Source: Salvelinus alpinus (Eukaryota > Chordata > Actinopteri > Salmoniformes > Salmonidae). From it: a stretch of 64,000 nt of DNA. The notes beneath the pieces were generated by a model, which saw nothing but the letters and a program-made list of their open reading frames with translations, had not been told where the DNA came from and ran no database searches. Below, one piece after another: positions 10,600-21,235 of this stretch. Each line of letters begins with the position of its first letter. Position 1 is the first letter of the stretch. Both the position numbers and the translations under genes were made by a program. The stretch is taken from NCBI RefSeq assembly GCF_045679555.1, contig NC_092087.1:89116966-89180965 (forward strand), read 5' to 3'.

Positions 10600-10990
10600 C
10601 ATCAGAAAAGGGAGGTTAGTGAATAAGAGTGGGTCATTCACTTCCAAATTATGGACCTTACACTTCTTTAAATACAGAACCATGTCCTTTATTTGTTCAC
10701 TATTCTATTTGGAATGTTTATAATATCTTAGAGGGCAAGGCAACACATTCTGAGTTCTATATGTAACAAGTCAAAGTTTAATTTACATGTGGTCAGTTCC
10801 ATGATATCAGTCATTCTATTCTACTAATCAGTTCAATTTACACTCCTCCTCACCTACTTAAGGGTCCAGTGTTCTAGACTAGACTTCTCCCTACTGGCAT
10901 CTCCATATTACGGCACCATCTTTATAATAATTTCAAATAATGTTTGGCTAAAAACAACATAACAAACTGGAAACAAATCACAAAAAATTG
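10600..10990. repeat. Duplicated receptor-gene 5' flank
   Basis: Matches flanks at 22905-23330, 45360-45570 plus 46496-46640, and 52860-53150. Shared landmarks are TGGAATGTTTATAATATCTTAGA, GGTCAGTTCCATGAT, and TCTAGACTAGA followed by CTACTGGCATCTC. It records duplication of whole gene units. Confidence 0.65.
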
Positions 10991-11004
10991 TGAAACACAA
11001 GACT

Positions 11005-11078
11005 GGCTAGCCTATCTGTAAATAGCCCATCCAACTACCTCATCCCCATACTGTTATCTATTTTTGCTCCAGCCACAG
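11005..11078 (+). mobile_element. LINE 3' UTR fragment
   Basis: GTAAATAGCCCATCCAACTA and CATCCCCATACTGTTAT are familiar from the 3' ends of salmonid L2-like LINEs. Only about 75 bp is left, directly before the Tc1 remnant. Confidence 0.4.
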
Positions 11079-12233
11079 ATCTGGGGAAGGGTATCAAAAC
11101 ATTTCTGCAGCATTGAAGGTCCCCAAGAACACAGTGGCGTCCATCATTCTTAAAACTTCTCTAAGATAGGGGGCAGCATTTTCACGTTTGGATGAAAAGC
11201 GTGCCCAGAATAAACTGCCTTCTACTACGTCCCAGATGCTAATATATGCATATTATTATTAGTATTGGATAGAAAACACTCTGAAGTTTCTAAAACGGGT
11301 TGAATCATGTCTGTGACTATAACAGAACTTATTTGGCAGGCAAAACCCAGAGGACAAACCCTTCAGACTTTTTTTTGTTGAGGTCACTCTCTTTTCAATG
11401 ATTTTTCATTGGGAATCCAGATTTCAAAGGGACCTTCCTGCAGTTCCTATCGCTTCCACTGGATGTCAACAGTCTTTAGAAATTGGTTGAGGTTTTTCCT
11501 TTGAGAAATGAAGAAGTAGCCATGTTCAGAATGAGGCTCCAGTGAAGTGTACTGTTTGTTGGAGGCGCATGACCAGAAAGCATGTGTAACGGCTTTCTTC
11601 CTGGGATGAAGGAGAGGACCAAAATGCAGCGCGGTTATTGTTCAACATGTTTAATAAGACGATAAACGATGAACATTAACAAATAACAAAAGGACAAACG
11701 TTAAAGCCGAGACAGTCCTATCTGGTGCAGAACACAAACACAGAGACAGGAAACAATCACCCACAAAATCCCAACACAAAACAAGCCTCCTATATATGAT
11801 TCTCAATCAGGGACAACGATTTCCAGCTGCCTCTGATTGAGAACCATATTAGGCTGGACACAGAAACAGACAAACTAGACACACAACATAGAATTCCCAC
11901 CCAGCTCACGTCCTGACCAACACTAAACAAGCAAAACACATAATAACTCTGGTCAGGACATTACAGTACCCCCCTCCTGAGGTGCGGACTCCGAACGCAC
12001 CCCTACAACTCAAGAGGAGGGTCTGGGTGGGCATCTGTCCGCGGTGGCGGCTCCGGCGCAGGACGAGGACACCACTCCACCACTGTCTTTGTCCCCCTCC
12101 TTAGCGTCCTTTGAGTGGCGACCCTCGCCCACGACCTTGGCCTAAGAATCCTCCCCAAGGCCCCCACATGATTTAGGAGGTAGCTCAGGACAGAAAGGTA
12201 GCTTAGGACAGAGAGGTAGCTCAGGACAGAGAG

Positions 12234-14006
12234 TTAGCTCAGGACAGAGAGGTAGCTCAGGACAGAGGGGCAACTCCGGACAGAGAGGCAGCTCTGGACT
12301 AATGGCAGCTCCGGACTGAGTGGCAGCTCATGACTGTAGGGCAGCTCATGACTGTAGGGCAGCTCATGACTGTAGGGCAGCTCATGACTGAGTGGCAGCT
12401 CCGGACTGTAGGGCAGCTCATGACTGGAGGGCAGCTCATGACTGGAGGGCAGCTCATGACTGGAGGGCAGCTCATGACTGGAGGGCAGCTCATGACTGGA
12501 GGGCAGCTCCTGACTGGCTGGCGGCTCTGGCAGCTCCTGACTGGCTGGCGGCTCTGGCAGCTCCTGACTGGCTGGCGGCTCTGGCAGCTCCTGACTGGCT
12601 GGCGGCTCTGGCAGCTCCTGACTGACGGACGGCTCTAGCGGCTCCTGACTGACGGACGGCTCTAATGGCTCGGGACAGACGGGCGGCTCTGAAGGCTCGT
12701 GGCAGACGGATGGCTCAGATGGCGCTGGGCAGACGGATGGCTCAGATGGCGCTGGGCAGACGGATGGCTCAGATGGCACTGGGCAGACGGATGGCTCAGA
12801 TGGCGCTGGGCAGACGGATGGCTCAGATGGCGCTGGGCAGACGGATGACTCAGATGGCGCTGGGCAGGCAGGCAGCTCAGACGGCGCTGGGCAGACGAGC
12901 AGTGCAGGCAGCTCAGACAGCGCTGGGCAGACGAGCAGTACAGGCGGCGTTGGGCAGACGGCCGACTCTGACCTGCTGAGGCGCACAGTAGGCCTGGTGC
13001 GTGGTGCCGGAACTGGTGGTACCGGACTGGAGACACGCACCTTAAGGCTAGTGCGGGGAGCAGGAACAGGGCACACTGGACTCTCAAAGCGCACTATAGG
13101 CCTGGTGCGTGATACCGGCACTGGTGGTACCGGGCTGAGGGCACGCACCTCAGGGCGAGTGCGGGGAGAAGGAACAGTGCGTACAGGGCTCTGTAGACGC
13201 ACAGAAGGCTTGGTGCGTGGTGCCGGAACTGGTGGTACCGGACTGGAGACACGCAATTCAAGGCTAGTGCAGGGAACAGGAACAGAGCACACTGGACTCT
13301 CGAGGCGCACTATAGGCCTGGTGCGTGATACCGGCACTGGTGGTACCGGGCTGAGGGCACGCACCTCAGGGCGAGTGCGGGGAGAAGGAACAGTGCGTAC
13401 AGGGCTCTGGAGACGCACAGGAGGCTTGGTGCGTGGTGCCGGAACTGGAGGCACTGGGCTGGAGACACGCACTACAGGGAGAGTGCGTGGAGGAGGAACA
13501 GGGCTCTGGAGACGCACTGGAAGCCTGGTGCGTGGTGTCGGCACTGATGGTACTGGGCTGGGGCGGGAAGGTGGCGCCGGATATACCGGACCGTGCAGGC
13601 GTACTGGCTCCCTTGAGCACCGAGCCTGCCCAACCTTACCTGGTTGAATGCTCCCCGTAGCCCGTCCAGTGCGGGGAGGTGGAATAACCCGCACTGGGCT
13701 GTGTTGGCGAACCGGGGACACCATGCGTAAGGCTGGTGCCATGTACACCGGCCCGAGGAGACGTACTGGAGGCCAGATATGTAGAGCCGGCTTCATGGCA
13801 CATGGCTCAATGCTCAATCTAGCCCGGCTAGTGCGGGGAGGTGGAATAACCTGCACCGGGCTAAGCACACGTACAGGAAACTCATTGCGCTCTTCCGCAC
13901 AACACAGTGTCTGCCCGTACTCTCGCTCTCCACGGTAAGCCCGGGAAGTTGGCGCAGGTTTCCTACCTGACTTCGCCACACTCCCTTTTAGCCCCCCCCA
14001 AGACAT
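12234..14006 (-). CDS. ORF2 of LTR element B, proline-rich repeat protein
   Basis: 590 aa. The N-terminal third resembles ORF2 of element C (GLKGSVAK; SPVRLLGPVYMAPAL). The middle consists of degenerate repeats of SPVPPVPAPRTRPxVRL. The C-terminal part is short tandem repeats such as CPAPSEPSV, QELPEPPAS and ELPSSH. No catalytic motif, membrane span or signal peptide is visible. The frame overlaps ORF1 by about 19 nt. Multiple PxxP and PxPRT motifs could bind SH3 domains, which is speculation. Confidence 0.6.
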   Translation of the reverse strand: MSWGGLKGSVAKSGRKPAPTSRAYRGEREYGQTLCCAEERNEFPVRVLSPVQVIPPPRTSRARLSIEPCAMKPALHIWPPVRLLGPVYMAPALRMVSPVRQHSPVRVIPPPRTGRATGSIQPGKVGQARCSREPVRLHGPVYPAPPSRPSPVPSVPTPRTRLPVRLQSPVPPPRTLPVVRVSSPVPPVPAPRTKPPVRLQSPVRTVPSPRTRPEVRALSPVPPVPVSRTRPIVRLESPVCSVPVPCTSLELRVSSPVPPVPAPRTKPSVRLQSPVRTVPSPRTRPEVRALSPVPPVPVSRTRPIVRFESPVCPVPAPRTSLKVRVSSPVPPVPAPRTRPTVRLSRSESAVCPTPPVLLVCPALSELPALLVCPAPSELPACPAPSESSVCPAPSEPSVCPAPSEPSVCPVPSEPSVCPAPSEPSVCPAPSEPSVCHEPSEPPVCPEPLEPSVSQEPLEPSVSQELPEPPASQELPEPPASQELPEPPASQELPEPPASQELPSSHELPSSHELPSSHELPSSHELPSSHELPYSPELPLSHELPYSHELPYSHELPYSHELPLSPELPLVQSCLSVRSCPSVLSYLSVLS

Positions 14007-14302
14007 TTTTGGGTGAGCCTCTCGGGCTTCCAGCCGCTCTGCCTTGCTAGCGCCTCATAATGCCGCATCTCCGCTTTTGATGCCTCCAGCTCCGCTTTGG
14101 GGCGGCGACACTCCTCTGGCTCTGCCCAGGGTCCTTCTCCGTCTAGAATCTCCTCCCATGTCCATTCCTCCTTGTACCACTGCTGCTGTTGCTGCTGCCC
14201 GTTTCCACGCTGCTTGGTCCGGGTTTGGTGAGTGATTCTGTAACGGCTTTCTTCCTGGGATGAAGGAGAGGACCAAAATGCAGCGCGGTTATTGTTCAAC
14301 AT
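13988..14302 (-). CDS. ORF1 of LTR element B, short gag-like protein
   Basis: The 104-aa frame starts inside the 5' LTR and ends at the poly-G junction. Features: a glutamine run, then YKEEWTWEEILDGEGPWA, then a charged helix-like stretch and SGWKPERLTQKCLGGG. Element C (58778-59185) carries the homologous EEEWSWEQIFNGEGPWA and RGWKPERLTQKFLGG. It may be a remnant or truncated gag; no zinc knuckle is present. Confidence 0.55.
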   Translation of the reverse strand: MLNNNRAAFWSSPSSQEESRYRITHQTRTKQRGNGQQQQQQWYKEEWTWEEILDGEGPWAEPEECRRPKAELEASKAEMRHYEALARQSGWKPERLTQKCLGGG

Positions 14303-14993
14303 GTTTAATAAGACGATAAACGATGAACATTAACAAATAACAAAAGAACAAACGTGAAAGCCGAGACAGTCCTATCTGGTGCAGAACACAAACACAGAGA
14401 CAGGAAACAATCACCCACAAAATCCCAACACAAAACAAGCCCCCTTTATATGATTCTCAATCAGGGACAACGATTACCAGCTGCCTCTGATTGAGAACCA
14501 TATTAGGCTGGACACAGAAACAGACAAACTAGACACACAACATAGAATTCCCACCCAGCTCACGTCCTGACCAACACTAAACAAGCAAAACACATAATAA
14601 CTCTGGTCAGGACGTTACAGCATGCTACACATTGTTTTCCTCCGGTATTGAACACAGATCATCCCGTCTTCAATTTATCAGTTATTGACATTAAAAAATA
14701 CCTAAAGTTGTATTACAAAAGTAGTTTGAAATGTTTGGAAAAAACTTACAGGTAACTTTTGAGATATTTTGTAGTCACGTGGTGCAAGTTGGAACTGGTG
14801 TTTTTCTGGATCAAACACGCCAAATAAATGGACATTTTGGATATATATTGACGGAATTAATCGAACAAAAGGACCATTTGTGATGTTTATGGGACATATT
14901 GGAGTGCCAACAGAAGAACCTCGTCAAAGGTAAGGTATGAATTATATCTTTATTTCTGCGTTTTGTGTCGCAGGGTTGAAATGTGATGGTCTG

Positions 14994-15465
14994 TGTAACG
15001 GCAGTCTACGTCGTCCTCCTCCTCAGACGAGGAGAGGCGAGAAGGATCAGAGGACCAATGTGCAGCGTGGTAATTAGACATAATGATTTATTTAAACAAA
15101 GACGAAACACGAAGCACACTTTAAATACAAAATAACAAAACGAACTAAACAGACCTGAACTTGAGAACTTACATGAAACGAAGAACGCACGAACAGGAAC
15201 AGACTTAGACAAAACGATACAGTCCCGTGTGGTAACATATACGGACACGGAAGACAACCACCCACAAACAAACAGTGAGAACAGCCTACCTTAAATATGG
15301 TTCTCAATCAGAGGAAACGTCAAACACCTGCCTCTAATTGAGAACCATATCAGGCAACACATTAAACCCAACATAGAAACACAACACATAGAATGCCCAC
15401 CCCAACTCACGCCCTGACCAACTAAACACATACAAAACAACAGAAAACAGGTCAGGAACGTGACA
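14994..15465 (-). mobile_element. Solo LTR in TTAA element 1
   Basis: 472 bp from TGTAACGG to CGTGACA with target duplication GTCTG at 14989-14993 and 15466-15470. It belongs to the same LTR family as 45839-46304. It contains the hairpin TGGTTCTCAATCAGAGG / CCTCTAATTGAGAACCA. No internal sequence is left, so it arose by LTR-LTR recombination. Confidence 0.85.
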
Positions 15466-16205
15466 GTCTGTGATTGTTAGCTGGGGTGCTATCCTCAGAT
15501 AATAGCATTTTTTGCTTTCACCGTAAAGTATTTTTGAAATCTGACTGTTTGTTGGAAGTGTAGCTTTAATTTGATATATTGAATGTGTGATTTCATGAAA
15601 GTTTAATTTTTATAGTAATTTATTTCAATTTGGCGCTCTGCATTTTCACTGGATGTTGGCCAGGTGGGACGCTACCTTCCCACATATCCCAGAGAGGTTA
15701 AATGGAAGAAGTTTAGAACCACCAAGACTCTCCTAGAGCTGGCCGCCCGGCAAAACTGAGCAATTGGGGGAGAATGGCCTTGGTCAGGGTGACAAAGAAC
15801 CCAATGGTCACTCTGACAGAGCTCCAGAGTTCCTCTGTGGAGATGGGAGAACCTTCCAGAAGGAGAAACATCTCTGCAGCACACCACCAATCATACATGG
15901 CACCGTCACTACGGGGAAGCTTGGTGGTGGCAGCATCATGCTGTGGGGATCTTTTTCAGCGGCAGGGATTGGGAAACTAGTCAGGATCGAGGGAAAGATG
16001 AACGGCGCAAAGTACAGAGAGGTCCTTGATGAAAACCTGCACCTAAGATCTCAAACTGAGGTGAATGTTCACCTTCCAACAGAACAACGACCCTGGGCAC
16101 ACAGCCTAGACGAACCAGGAGTGGCTTCAGGACAAGTCTCTGAATGTCCTTGAGTGGCCCAGCCAGAGCCCGGACTTGAATCGGATCGAACATCTCAGGA
16201 GAGAT

Positions 16206-16863
16206 GCATTTTAAAAGTAGCCTAGTCAGGGCATTAACATGCATGAACAGAATGTCCTGAAAGCAATGTTACTGTATCTAAATAGAAAATGGACAAAAGT
16301 CAGCGTAGGTGCATTTCTTTATTTGAGGAGTGGGCTTTCATTTTTTTAAAGATACAAAATGTGACCCATTCCCATCACTCCTCATCAGCGGCATCAAAGT
16401 GCTACTGAAGATTTTAGTGTTCTAGACTAGATCTCTCCCTACTGGCATCTCAACATTACTGCAGCCTCCAATCCTATGTTGTCCTGATTCATTTGGGCAG
16501 TAATATAATGGCAATATCATATTCTGTTACACTGTATGCCTTTGAACAGTACTGGTACCTAATAATATTGTCCTCAATTATGTTGGGCTAATAACAAAAT
16601 AACAAACTGACAATACATCAGATAGAATGTATTGGATTGTTGAGAACCTTCTATTGATTATCTCAAGTTTTGAACAAAATGATCATGCAATCTTGACCTG
16701 GGTCTTTGTGAAGCTGTTGACTAGTATTCTTTATCAGCCCAGCACCTATGTTTTAAGGATGTGCGTATGACCACAAACTTTTCTACATTAGAGTAGTAAC
16801 CTTAGCTAGCAGTATTGACTGCTGATGTTAATGTATTGTATAGTCTAATGTACCCTGTTATCT
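16206..16863. repeat. Duplicated gene flank
   Basis: Contains decayed copies of the receptor 5' flank: AAAGTAGCCTAGTCAGGGCATTAACATGCATGA, the TCTAGACTAGA/CTACTGGCATCTC box near 16420 and, at 16838-16862, a single monomer-like GTATAGTCTAATGTACCCTG of the 28-bp satellite. No coding exon is recognised. Confidence 0.5.
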
Positions 16864-17064
16864 AGTGTTGTATTCAAGACCACCAAAAGCGAGACCGATT
16901 CAAGTCCAAGACTGGAGCAAATCGAGTCTGAGGCAAGACCAAGACGGAAGGGGGGGCGAGACCGAGTAAAGACCGAGACCGGGAGGGGACAAGGAGTACG
17001 AAACTGAGTCAAGACTGAGACCAGAAAAATGATAGTCCAATTCAAGACCATGATTATAATTGTG

Positions 17065-18120
17065 TCAAATCACCACCGGCACTAGGGTGTCTAGTGTGTC
17101 ACTAGGGTGACACACTAGGGTGTCTAGTGCTGGTGGTGGCTCTGGTGCGGGCCGAAGAACCCGCTCATCCCGTGGATCCAGCAATGGACCCAGGCTGAAC
17201 ACTGTGCCTAGACTGGACCTAGATCCCGAGGAAGGATCCTGCCTTGGAGCGGGACTGGACGCCGTGTCTGGACTGGACATCGGCGCAGGGTAAAGCACCC
17301 GCCATGAAGCGGGACTGGACGCGGTGCCTGGACTGGGCACCAACGCAAAAGAAGACTCTGGCCTTGGAGCTAAACTGGATGCCGTGCTCAGACTGGGCAT
17401 CTGCGCAGGGGAAGGCTCCGGCCATGGAGCTGGAGGTTCTGGACCATTGACCATCACAGGAGGTTCCGGACCGTGGACCGTCAGAGGAGGTTCCGGACTG
17501 GGAACTGTCGCCGGAAGCTCTGGACTGGTGACTGTTGCTGGAAGCTCTGGACTGGGAACTGTCGCCGCAAGCTCTGGACTGGGAACTGTCGCCGAAAGCT
17601 CTGGACTGGGAACTGTCGCCGGAAGCTCTGGACTGGGAACTGTCGCCGGAAGCTCTGGACTGGGAACTGTCGCTGGAAGCTCTGGACTGGGGATCATCGC
17701 AGGAAGCTCTGGACTGGGGATCGTCGCAGGAAGCTTGGTGCGTGGGGCCGGCACTGGTGGTACCGGACTGATGACACGCACTTCAGGGCGAGTGCGGGGA
17801 GAAGGAACAGGATGTACCGGACTGGGGACACGTACTTCAGGGAAAGTGCGAGGAGCAGGCACAGGACGTACCGGACTGTGGAGACGTACTGGAGACCTGG
17901 TGCGTAGAGCCGGCATCAATGGTACCGGAACTTTAACACACTTTTCAGGACGAGTACGGGGAGCTGACTCAGGTGGCACCAAACTGACAACACATTCCTT
18001 CGGGCAAAATCCGTGCATCCTCCACCAACTCAACAACTCTCCCATTTCTCTATCCTCCAAATTCTCCCTCTTCTCCCAGACTGGCTCTGGTTCACTCCTC
18101 GGCTCCGCCGACTGCTCCAT
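17065..18120 (-). CDS. ORF2 of LTR element A, proline-rich repeat protein
   Basis: 351 aa with SPVRPVPAPRTFPEVRV-type repeats shared with elements B and C, then about ten copies of a nine-residue PSPELPATV repeat, then PSxxTASSPAP-type repeats. No known catalytic domain is present. The 3' part of the frame runs into the truncation point, so the natural C terminus may be lost. Confidence 0.5.
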   Translation of the reverse strand: MEQSAEPRSEPEPVWEKRENLEDREMGELLSWWRMHGFCPKECVVSLVPPESAPRTRPEKCVKVPVPLMPALRTRSPVRLHSPVRPVPAPRTFPEVRVPSPVHPVPSPRTRPEVRVISPVPPVPAPRTKLPATIPSPELPAMIPSPELPATVPSPELPATVPSPELPATVPSPELSATVPSPELAATVPSPELPATVTSPELPATVPSPEPPLTVHGPEPPVMVNGPEPPAPWPEPSPAQMPSLSTASSLAPRPESSFALVPSPGTASSPASWRVLYPAPMSSPDTASSPAPRQDPSSGSRSSLGTVFSLGPLLDPRDERVLRPAPEPPPALDTLVCHPSDTLDTLVPVVI

Positions 18121-18724
18121 GTGCCCTCCCCCCCAAAATTCTTGGGGTTTCTGTGGTCTTCCTCCCCGACTTCATCGCTGTCTCTCCTTCGCTGCTTCCG
18201 CCTGCTTCCATGGTAGGCTCTTGTCTCCTGCCATTATTTCGTCCCAAGTCCAGGACCTTCTCTCCCTGATCTCCTCCAAAGACCAGGATGACATCTCCTC
18301 CTGGGCACGCTGCTTGGTCCGTTGTTGATGGGATATTCTGTCAAGTTCGTTGTAAAATTGGTCGGACTAAGGTGCAGCGTGCGTAGAGTTCCACATGTTT
18401 AATAAATGAAACTCACCAAAACAATACAGAACAAAACAAATAAAGAAACGAACAACGAACCGTGAATAAAGAGATGCTATGTGCACTAACTCCAAACATA
18501 AACAATATCCCATAACCCACAGGTGGAAAAAATGCTACTTAAGTATGATCCCCAATTAGAGACAACGATAACCAACTTTCTCTAATTTGGAATCATACAA
18601 GTCACCAACATAGAAAATAAACCTAGAACCCCACATAGAGACTATAAACTAGAACAACCCCCCAGTCACACCCTGACCTACTCTACCGTAGAAAATAAAA
18701 GCTTTCTATGGTCAGGACGTGACA
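17065..18724 (-). mobile_element. LTR retrotransposon A, 3' truncated
   Basis: One complete 386-bp LTR (18339-18724; TGTCAAGTTC to GACGTGACA) is followed on the minus strand by an ORF1-like remnant, a run of seven G at about 18130 and a proline-rich ORF (17065-18120). The 3' end and second LTR are missing; the left breakpoint is near 17085. Structure and ORF order equal elements B and C. Confidence 0.7.
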
Positions 18725-19086
18725 TGTCCAGAATTGTTTGATATTGAAACTGAAACAGTGCATCCTGAATGGAGGCAGAAAACAATGTACCAGGCCAGCT
18801 GTGATTTACAACCTGATAGCAATATTTTTTGGACTACCATGAAACGTACTGGTGAATTATAGTAATCATGCATTGAACTACATCCATCTATTCTGCCAGC
18901 AATGCCTTAGTTTACATCATGGAACGTTGAGTCAAATAGAACCTTTTTTTTTTTTTAACTTTAATAAAGTTGGTTTTGTAGCATGAACTGGGAATTTGAT
19001 ATTTTTGACTGATATGATTGTCTGGATTGTTTCATATCTGCAAAGTAGTTTAAACGCTGTCAGTTCTATTTTAAATTAAGTCACTG

Positions 19087-19446
19087 TGTCACGCACTGAC
19101 CTTAGAGATCCTTTTTATGTCTCTATTTTGGTTTGGTCGGGGCGTGAGTTGGGGTGGCATTCTATGTTTTGTGTTTCTATGATTTTCTAATTCTATGTTT
19201 TGGCATAGGTATGGTTCTCAATCAGGGACAGCTGTCTATTGTTGTCTCTGATTGGGAACCATACTTAGGTAGCCTTTTTTCCTACCTGTCTTTGTGGGAA
19301 GTTGACTTTGTTTATGGCACATAGGCTTTGAGCTTCACGGTTTGTTTTGTATTGTTTATTGTTTTGTCGGCGTCATTTCTAAAATAAAGAGAAAATGTAT
19401 GCTCGCCACGCTGCACCTTGGTCCTCATCTTTCAACAGCCGTGACA
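19087..19446 (+). mobile_element. Solo LTR
   Basis: 360 bp from TGTCACGCAC to CGTGACA, with target duplication CACTG/CACCG (one mismatch). The AATAAAG polyadenylation-type signal and CACGCTGCACCTTGGTCCTC before the end indicate plus orientation. Contains the LTR hairpin at about 19209-19262. Confidence 0.8.
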
Positions 19447-19904
19447 CACCGGTTACTTTGTGTGCTAAATGTGAAATGTTTTTTTGCAATGGGAAGTAAT
19501 AGTTGTACATTTCGATTGGGAAATGCTTAATGGTTGTGTTTTTGTATTCTTATGACTGGGACCAACTGGCTTATTATGTTCGAGTTGATCATCTGCTTCT
19601 CAATTAACATCATGCTGTGTGTAACTGCTGTCTTTCCATCGGCCATATGCAGTAGTGTAGGTGCCTGAAGAAGGTGGCAATTGTCAAATTTTGTCAAACA
19701 GTTCCCAAACTGCCCGCCCGGCCAGCATAGGAAAGGGGATACTCTATCAGTTGGTCAGCTGAATGCATTCGAAAAATCCTCTGTTTTCCAATATTTATTT
19801 ATGATTTTCACTCTCACAATCACACTTTTTTTAAATTGAAAAATACAGAAACGTGATGGGTTATGTCCACAACAATGCTTAAACCACAACAATTTGATTG
19901 GGTG

Positions 19905-19990
19905 AGACTGTCAGGGCTTGGCTCCCCAGTTGGTGGGCCTGTGTCCCCCCAGGCCCATCCATGTATACGACCCGGATGCAAACAGGGCAT
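19905..19990 (+). mobile_element. Tc1-like fragment
   Basis: GGCTTGGCTCCCCAGTTGG and GTGGGCCTGTGTCCCCCCAGG match the 3' region of the Tc1-like piece at 6265. Only about 85 bp remains. Confidence 0.4.
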
Positions 19991-19995
19991 GATGA

Positions 19996-21235
19996 CAAAT
20001 GTGACTCACCACCTGGATTCGGTCTTACGTAGCAACATTTGATTTTCTGGTTTTTACATTGGATAAAAGTAGAGACTCTGATCTACAAAATTGTATAACA
20101 TACACTGCATTTGAAGAACCAATGGGAAAGTAATTCTGCTTTGAAAGTTGATCAACTTGTAAACTCACTTTTGAGAAAACCATCTTTCAATGTTTTGGTA
20201 CTACTATTGGAGAGCCCTTCTTTGTCTAAACCCATTCAGCATCGTTCACACCCTCTTAAGCCTTAGCCCCACCCATCTCTTTAGAAACGTGTAATGTCTG
20301 AAAATGTAGCTAGCTAGAACATCTTACCAGTATACATCATGGTTGGACGCGACTCCTGTCTGATGCCATACATGGTTGCCCTTAGTTTGACGATATAATC
20401 CAGACTGGTGTTTTCTCCATCTCCTTAGCTATTCTACTCGAATTCCACTGATTTCAAAACTCGGTCCTCCAGAAAGTGGAGAGCATACACATAACGTTAG
20501 CTAGCGAGCCAGCCAACTAACGTTAACTAGCTAACAGTACACTAACTTGACATTAGGTTTATGCAGTTACTATACAATAAATAAAAAAAACAGCTTGCGT
20601 TTGACACGATTATCTAGACATACTGACCAGCCTCAATAGACAGACACGTGCTATATGGCAGACCAATCCAAACTCATCTCTTGGCATGTCCAGCCAACTC
20701 ATTATCTCAGCCAATCATGGCTAGCGGGAAGGTTGCTCACTTTTTCTGTGGCTAAACCAACTAGGCTCGTAATTTAACAATTTTATTTGTATTTACAGAT
20801 GGCATACAAGTTTGATTTAAAGGCACATGAAATTTCACATGTTCGCATTTTGATAAAAAATATTTTCTATGTTCAAACAGCTCTCCTGTGAAATCATGAC
20901 TTGCGACATACGCCTAGTTTCCTGAATCGGGTTACACATCACAAATGTGACTGACCGGCTCAAATCGGTATTATGTAGCAACATTAGAAATTGTGTTTTT
21001 TACATTGGATAAAAGTAGAAACTCAGAGCTACAAAATGATTTATCACACACTACAGTTGAGGAACAATGGAAAAGTAATTTTGCTTTAAAAGTTGATCAA
21101 CTTGTAAACTCACTTTTGAGAAAATGGCCTTTGAATGTTTTGGTACTACTATTGGAGAGCCTTTCTTTGTCTACACCCATTCAGCATCGTTCACACCCTC
21201 TTAAGCTTTAGCCCCACCCATCTCTTTAAGGGTTG
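19996..21235. repeat. Pair of about 290-bp direct repeats
   Basis: Copies at 19996-20290 and 20942-21232 share ACAAATGTGACT, TTTACATTGGATAAAAGTAGA, AAAGTTGATCAACTTGTAAAC and the end AGCCCCACCCATCTCTTTA. They are separated by about 650 bp. They could be the ends of one element or a duplicated piece; no coding capacity or clear target duplication is seen. Confidence 0.55.

Larger units (their letters stand above)
11585..14619 (-). mobile_element. Non-autonomous LTR retrotransposon B
   Basis: Two 381-bp LTRs (11585-11965 and 14239-14619) starting TGTAACGG and ending TTACA, flanked by the 5-bp target duplication GCATG (11580-11584, 14620-14624). On the minus strand a polypurine tract AGGAGGGGGGTAC precedes the 3' LTR. 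The 2.3-kb interior has no protease, reverse transcriptase or integrase. It holds a short W-rich ORF and a long proline-rich ORF. Confidence 0.85.
11150..15701. mobile_element. TTAA-flanked element 1 (piggyBac-like insertion signature)
   Basis: The block lies between TTAA copies at 11150-11153 and 15698-15701 and interrupts the Tc1 remnant precisely. Ends are loosely inverted (AACTTCTCTAAG against CCTCTCTGGG). It shares the internal motif ATGCATATTATTATTA..TATTGGATAGAAAACACTCT with the elements at 40449 and 53298. It has no transposase and is itself split by an LTR element and a solo LTR. TTAA duplication is typical of piggyBac; assignment beyond that is inference. Confidence 0.6.
11079..16205 (+). 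pseudogene. Tc1-like transposase remnant, split by a TTAA element
   Basis: Two pieces of one Tc1-like transposase gene: 11079-11149 (ends AACACAGTGGCGTCCATCATTC) and 15702-16205 (starts ATGGAAGAAGTTTAGAACCAC). They join exactly once the block 11150-15697 is removed. The right piece includes the conserved GGTGGCAGCATCATGCTGTGG and the TTGAATCGGATCGAACATCT region. It has frameshifts and lacks both termini, so it cannot encode a working enzyme. Confidence 0.75.

Noticed and set aside
12997-13647. 216-codon plus frame (GAGTGGTGL repeats)
   Set aside because: Opposite strand of the proline-rich ORF of LTR element B; LTR orientation and polypurine tract place the gene on the minus strand.
17324-18328. 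334-codon plus frame opposite the element A ORF
   Set aside because: Repeat shadow; the minus frame is the one homologous among the three elements.
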